Source of the DNA: Elusimicrobia bacterium RIFOXYA12_FULL_51_18
GTDB taxonomy: Bacteria; Elusimicrobiota; Elusimicrobia; Elusimicrobiales; UBA9959
Reading direction: 5' to 3'
Assembly (NCBI GenBank): GCA_001800245.1
Contig: MGVA01000046.1
Span: 1-52,326, forward strand
Length of the DNA: 52,326 nt
Part shown: positions 43,501 to 49,500 of the stretch, piece after piece
Layout of the letters: every line of letters starts with the position of its first letter
Numbering within the stretch: position 1 is the first letter of the stretch
Program-made: the position numbers and the translations under genes
The notes under the pieces: model-generated
Told to the model about the DNA's origin: nothing
Database searches by the model: none
The model's input: only the letters and a program-made list of their open reading frames with translations

Positions 43501-46500
43501 CCATGGCGGTGGATTCCGCCACCAATGTGACTCCTTTTCCGGGGCTTGGAGACCCCGCGGTCTATACGGCGGGCGGAAACGCGTCCGCCGCCGGAGCGGC
43601 GGGGAAGTTCATATACTTCGAATTCGTCGCGCCGTCGGTCCAGTCTGCGATAACGGCGCCTTTTCTAAACGCGCAATATAAACCGGCGGCTCTCAACTCT
43701 GTGACCGGGACGCTTACTTACGGTACGACCGTTCAGGTCCGGTTGATAAACGTAACGGCGAATCCGGACCAGATCTGGACCGGCGGCGGCAACAACTGGG
43801 AATCAACATCCACTTACCTTACCGGTCCCTGCGATCCTTCTCCTTTGGGTTATGAGTATGACACTAACTACGTGGTAGGGGAGTCCACCTGCGGCTGGTT
43901 TGGAACCGATACGGTCGCATGGGCCAAAAATAATCTTATCTCCATCTGGCCCAGCGGCGCGAATCAGTTCAAGGTCCTGGCGCGGGGAGCTTCCGGCTCC
44001 CCCGCCACCAATCTGCAAGCCACTCCTTTTGATTCCAAGATGTTCGTGGTTGATAGTTCTGTACCGGTCACCGCGATAATGCTGCCGCTTAAGTCGGCCT
44101 ACAGAGCGGGAGATATCGCAAAAATATCCGGAACGGCTTATGATGGAAGCCCGGGTATAAAAGTATCGCAGGGTTTCAAGATCTGTCTTTCCACGCAGAC
44201 GGATAACTGCTGGAACGGGTCCGTGTTCGCTTCCACGGCGGCCGTTCTTCCGGCCAACCCGGCGGTGGGCGCCTATGAGTATACCGACGCCTCCTTTACG
44301 GCCAGGACTATTTTCAAGAACGGCTGGCAATATCAGGTGGTGCTGATCTCAACCGACCAGGCGGGGAACTTTAACGACGGCATAACTTCTTCCGCCACTT
44401 TCCGTTACGATACATCTTCCCCCACCGTGTCCGTGGATTTCCCCGCCGCTTCAGGGAAGTATCAGAGCTTGACCGATTTTTACGGCCCCAAAGAAGATCC
44501 GGTCCCGACCCCGATACAGGAAAATGTGGGGGCCGCCGGAGTCGAAAATGTTTATGCGGCTATAGCCAACGAATTCGACGACAAATTCTGGGACGGCGAG
44601 GGTTTCAATAACTACAATGCCGTGGACTCATGGCATGCCTGCGAAGTTCATGCCGACAGCTGGACGTTCAGCGATACGGCCCTTAGCGCTCATTTCACCG
44701 ATACCAACGCCCCGCAGAAGTTCAAGATGTACGTGCGCGCCTTTGACTACGCGGGCAACGCCAACCTGGACGATTCGAACCCGACAGGCGGGGGTTACAG
44801 GAGCTTTACCATAGACCATGATCCGCCGGTTTCCATAACCACGTTCCCGGTGCAGAATTCTTTCGTGGCGGAGATCAGCACTCCGTTCGCCGGCACCGCG
44901 CTGGACACCTCCGAAACGGGTTTCCAGGATAAGGCTTCGGCGCTGCAGGAAATAAATCTGATGCTGCGGCGAACCGATACCGGCGGCGGCTACAAATATT
45001 TCAACGAGTCCTGGGGCGCGTCGGTCGGTTTTAATCTGCCGACCGACCTGATCGGGGACGGCAGGAACAGTTATGCTTCCTGGACGAGCCGCGTCGCTTC
45101 CATCTACACAAGCTTGTTCGAGGAAGGGTATAAATACGAAATAATATCGCAGGCCAGGGATTACGCCGGCAATTACCAGGTCGCGTTAGCTACCATCTCC
45201 TTCGGGTTGGACACTACTCCGCCGGCTATAGGAGTCGATGGCGGGAATCATTTCGCCGGGCCTCCGGCGCATAACTGGTGGTATCAGAAATTCTCCACTT
45301 TTACCGGCACGGTCAGCGATTTCTCGCCTAATTCCGATCCTCGGAATTACGAGGCCGGTATCGCGACTTCCGCCGCGGAGCATGGGATACAAGTGGCCGT
45401 ACAGTGCCTATCCGACGGTAAATGGTGGAGCGGCTCGGAATTCGACGTTGTGCAGGCTACGCCCAACTTTAAGTACGGGGTCATACCCGCCTATTATAAC
45501 GACGGTACTTCAATGATGGGGGTGTCTTCCGGAACCTGGGAATATTACCTCGCGGATCCATCGAAACTTACGAACGGCACCAGTTATTACGCGGTCGCAA
45601 GAGCCATGGATATGGCCGGGAACCTGGCGACGCTCTATGCCACCAATTACTTTACCGTGGATACCTCTACCCCGGACTCAAGGGCGACAGTCCCCAGTCT
45701 GCCTTCCGTTGATAATATCCCCGTTATTTCGGGTACGGCCCAGGATAGTGCCCCCGGCGAGCTTGCCAATACGGGGGTCGTTATGCTGGCGCTTAAGATA
45801 GTGAGCGGCAACTGTTATCAGGCCGCCAGCAACAGTTTCGTCAGTTGCCCGGTGGAAACCTTCCCGGATAACCTTTTGTGGTTCTCTACCGGCACGCCGA
45901 GTTCTCCCTCCGCTCAGCCGGCCTCCTGGAGCTGGAACACTACCAATGTCCCGTGGGTGAACCAGGTGACCTACCGCGTATATACCCGGGCCGTGGACAA
46001 GGCCGGGAACATGCGGCAGGCCAGTTCGACCCCGGATCTTGAGTTCTATTTCAACACCCCTATGGCCAACACCTGGTTCAGTGTCCCGGCGCCGCCGGCT
46101 GTTTCCGGCCTGAAAAATTACAGGTCCGCCTCTCTTAACAATATAAGCGGCACCGCTATAAATCTCCGTGACGCCGGCAGCGTCAGGATACAACTCCAGC
46201 GGCTTAAGGCCCCCGCGAGCTATTGGTGCGACGCGGCCTGGGACTGTTCTCCCAAAGGCTGGGTGGATTCCGCCACCGGGACCGTGGTTAATTGGAGTTC
46301 CGGGGACGGATCGTGGAACACGGATGTAAGCTGGGCGTCAGCCTTTACGGTCAACAACGCTTCTTATCAGGTAACCAGCATGGGCTGCAACACCGCCAAT
46401 CAATGCCAGGGCGACATAGACCAGAACAATATAACTTCGAGAGGCTTCATAATAGACGATACCATGCCGGAAGGAAAGATACTGGCTCCGACCGGCGCAT

Positions 46501-49500
46501 ATACGAAAACGCTTGCCACGATCTCGGGTACCGCCACGGACCCCAACAGTATAGAACAGCCGAGCCTGAAAAAAGAGGAAGGGGGTAACGTTTACGTGCG
46601 CATCGAGGACGATCCGTCCAGCCCCGCAAATTGTTGGAACGGCAGCAGCTTCACCGCCCTTACGGGCGCGGCCTGCGATCTGTCGACCGCATATACGGAC
46701 GCGACAACGGTGTCCTGGTCAACCGCAACGGCGGCTGTCCTTCTGGACGGCAAGATGTACCGTATCAAGCTTGTAGCCAAGGATAAAGCCGGCAACTCCA
46801 CGACCGCGGATACTTATGACGTTACCTGCGATACTTCAACGCCCTCCGCGCAGATAACCGTTCCGGCTACTGGTATGACCATCTCCACCATTACCGCTAT
46901 TTCCGGCAACGCTTCCGACCCCGCGGGCGCCAATTCTCCTAACCAAAAATCGGATCTGGGCCGCGTGGAGATCTCGATCCAGGACCTTAATCCCGTCAAC
47001 CCGTCCTGGAAATACTGGGAGAACGGAACAGGAAGCTTCGACATCGGCAGTTCCTCGTTTAATATAGTTTCCGGAGCCGCTAACTGGTCTTATACGCACC
47101 CCAATCTGAAGAGCGCGCTATTGTCAGGCCATAAATACAGTATCCGCGCGCGGGCTTATGACATGGTTGGAAACGTCCAGCCGGATTTCACGCTGGATGT
47201 CTCTTCGTTCACTATCATGGTGGATACGGACGCCCCTAAGACTACGATACAGATGCCTGAGTACGTGGATGGGGAGCCCGGTACCAATGTGTTTGAACTT
47301 TTTGATCTGGCGGGGGAGGACGCGTTTTATGGAATTGCCATGGACACGCCCACAAATCCGTCCAATACCGCCGCCGGCATCCGGGACGGAACGGACGGCA
47401 CCGAAATAAACCTGTCTTATCTCCACAACGGGGACACCTATTACTGGAAAAATATTTCCGTGGGCTTTTCATCCGACACTACCGAAGGGGCGGAGTGGAA
47501 GGGGACCGTCCAGACCAACTATACATCAAGCGCAAGCTGGCAATATGAGTTTGATTCCTCCAAGTGGGTGTCGGACAGAGGTTACACTTTGAAAGCCCGC
47601 TCCCGCGATAAGCCTACCACGGCTGAAGGGGCGCCTTACCCCAATCAGGAGACTCTTGCGACCTTGGACAATGTCCGCAGGTTTATAGTGGACGGTACCA
47701 AGCCGACAGTAAGGGTTTCTACGCCCGCGCTGAACAGCTATACCAAAAATATCGCGGTTACGGGCATAGCCGGCACCGCGAACGCCGACCTCGCGGGGTT
47801 GAAGGTCAAAGCCTCCGACGGAATCCTGGTCTATCTCTACCACAAACAAGGCGCGGATAAATATTATTGGGACAGCGCTGCGCAGGAGTTCAGCTCCACC
47901 ACGGCCAATAATTTCATGCGGCCGGATTATTCCGTTACCGCGGGGACCGTAAGCTGGAGCGTTGCCGGCGCCCTTCTCCCGGACCCGGCTCATGTCGATG
48001 AAAGCAGCAGTCCGTTTATGGTGTCGGTCGTAGCTGAAGACATCCTGGACCGGCCCAGCGACGTGGACATAACGACTTTCACAGTCGATAAAACGTACGG
48101 AGTGATTTCCACCACCCTGCCTGTGAACGGGGAATTTTACGGCGGCGCTGGTTATGCGGGCGAAGGCCCCATTGCGGCTAAGCCGCTTATAGTGATTTCC
48201 GGTTCAGTTTCGGACGCCGGCGGCGGCGGTAATCCATCGGGGCTTGCGCAGGTGGAGATCGCAGTCCAGGATTATGAAGGGGGGGGATTCTGGAACGGAG
48301 CGGATAATTTTAATATTAACCCAGCCAATGAAGCGCGCTGGCGGTCCGTTAACGGCGCTTCCGCATGGACATATCCCAAATCGCCCGATGTTCTGCCTGC
48401 CTGGGTGTCCGGCGGCAAATACCGGGTCTACTACAGGGTTACGGATAATGTGGGGAATGTTTCTCCCGATACCGCGTTTAATGAGTTCATATATGACACC
48501 GACATACCCACTGCCACGCTTCTGAGTCCGAATCCTACAGGCAGCGTCTATTTGAGCAGCCTTACGGCGATCTCCGGCACTTCCGCGGAAACAGGGTCTC
48601 CGTACTATTCCAATTTTATAAGTTCAGCGCAGATCTCCATAGAAGAGGTCCCGGATAGCGAGAGGTTCTGGCGGGCCAGCGACAGAAGCTGGCAGCCTTT
48701 GTCGGATGAGATCTGGAACTCCACTACCGGGTTCAACGGCTCGCAGTGGGTGTTCACCGGTTCCACGCCTACTTGGTCGAATCTGAATTATCGCGTACGG
48801 GTCCGCGCGATAGACAGAGCCGGCAACGTAAGCATTATCTCCAGTTTCACCTTCACTTATGATAATAGTCCGCCTACGCAGGCTATAAGTTACCCGTCCG
48901 ACTCCACCGCTGAGGATTATAGTTCTCCAAGACTTTCCACCGGTTCGGTCATGGCGCGCTTTTCAGGGACGGCGGTCAGCAATGGTCCCTCTCCGCTCAG
49001 ATCGGTCAAACTGCGCGTCTGGAATAACGACAATGTGAGCGCCGGAGACGGCCGGTACTGGAATAATACGGCCAAGGCATATAACCTGCTGTCTTCTCAG
49101 GGGGATAGCGCCTGGTACGACGCTGATACTCCGTTCACGGCCTGGTTCTCCACTTTTACCTTTGAAACCGATCGCCGTTACAGTCTGGAAGTCAAGTCGG
49201 AGGACGAGGCCGGGAATCTGAGCGCCGTCTATTCGACCGCCACGTTCACTATTGATCGCGATATGCCCGTCGCGGCCGCCACGGTGCCGGCGAATGGAAG
49301 CATTGTCCGGGCGATGGAAATATCCGGAACGGCCCGTGATGACGGGACCAGAGCGCCGGGTAATATAGCCTCGACCGGACTTTGGGTGGCAATAAAACGG
49401 TTGGGACCGCCTTTTGAAGCCTGGTGGGATATTTACACCAGCGACTTCTACGTCCCTTTCTCTTCCAGCCCCGCGACTTTTGACGGTTCCGTGGCGGGGG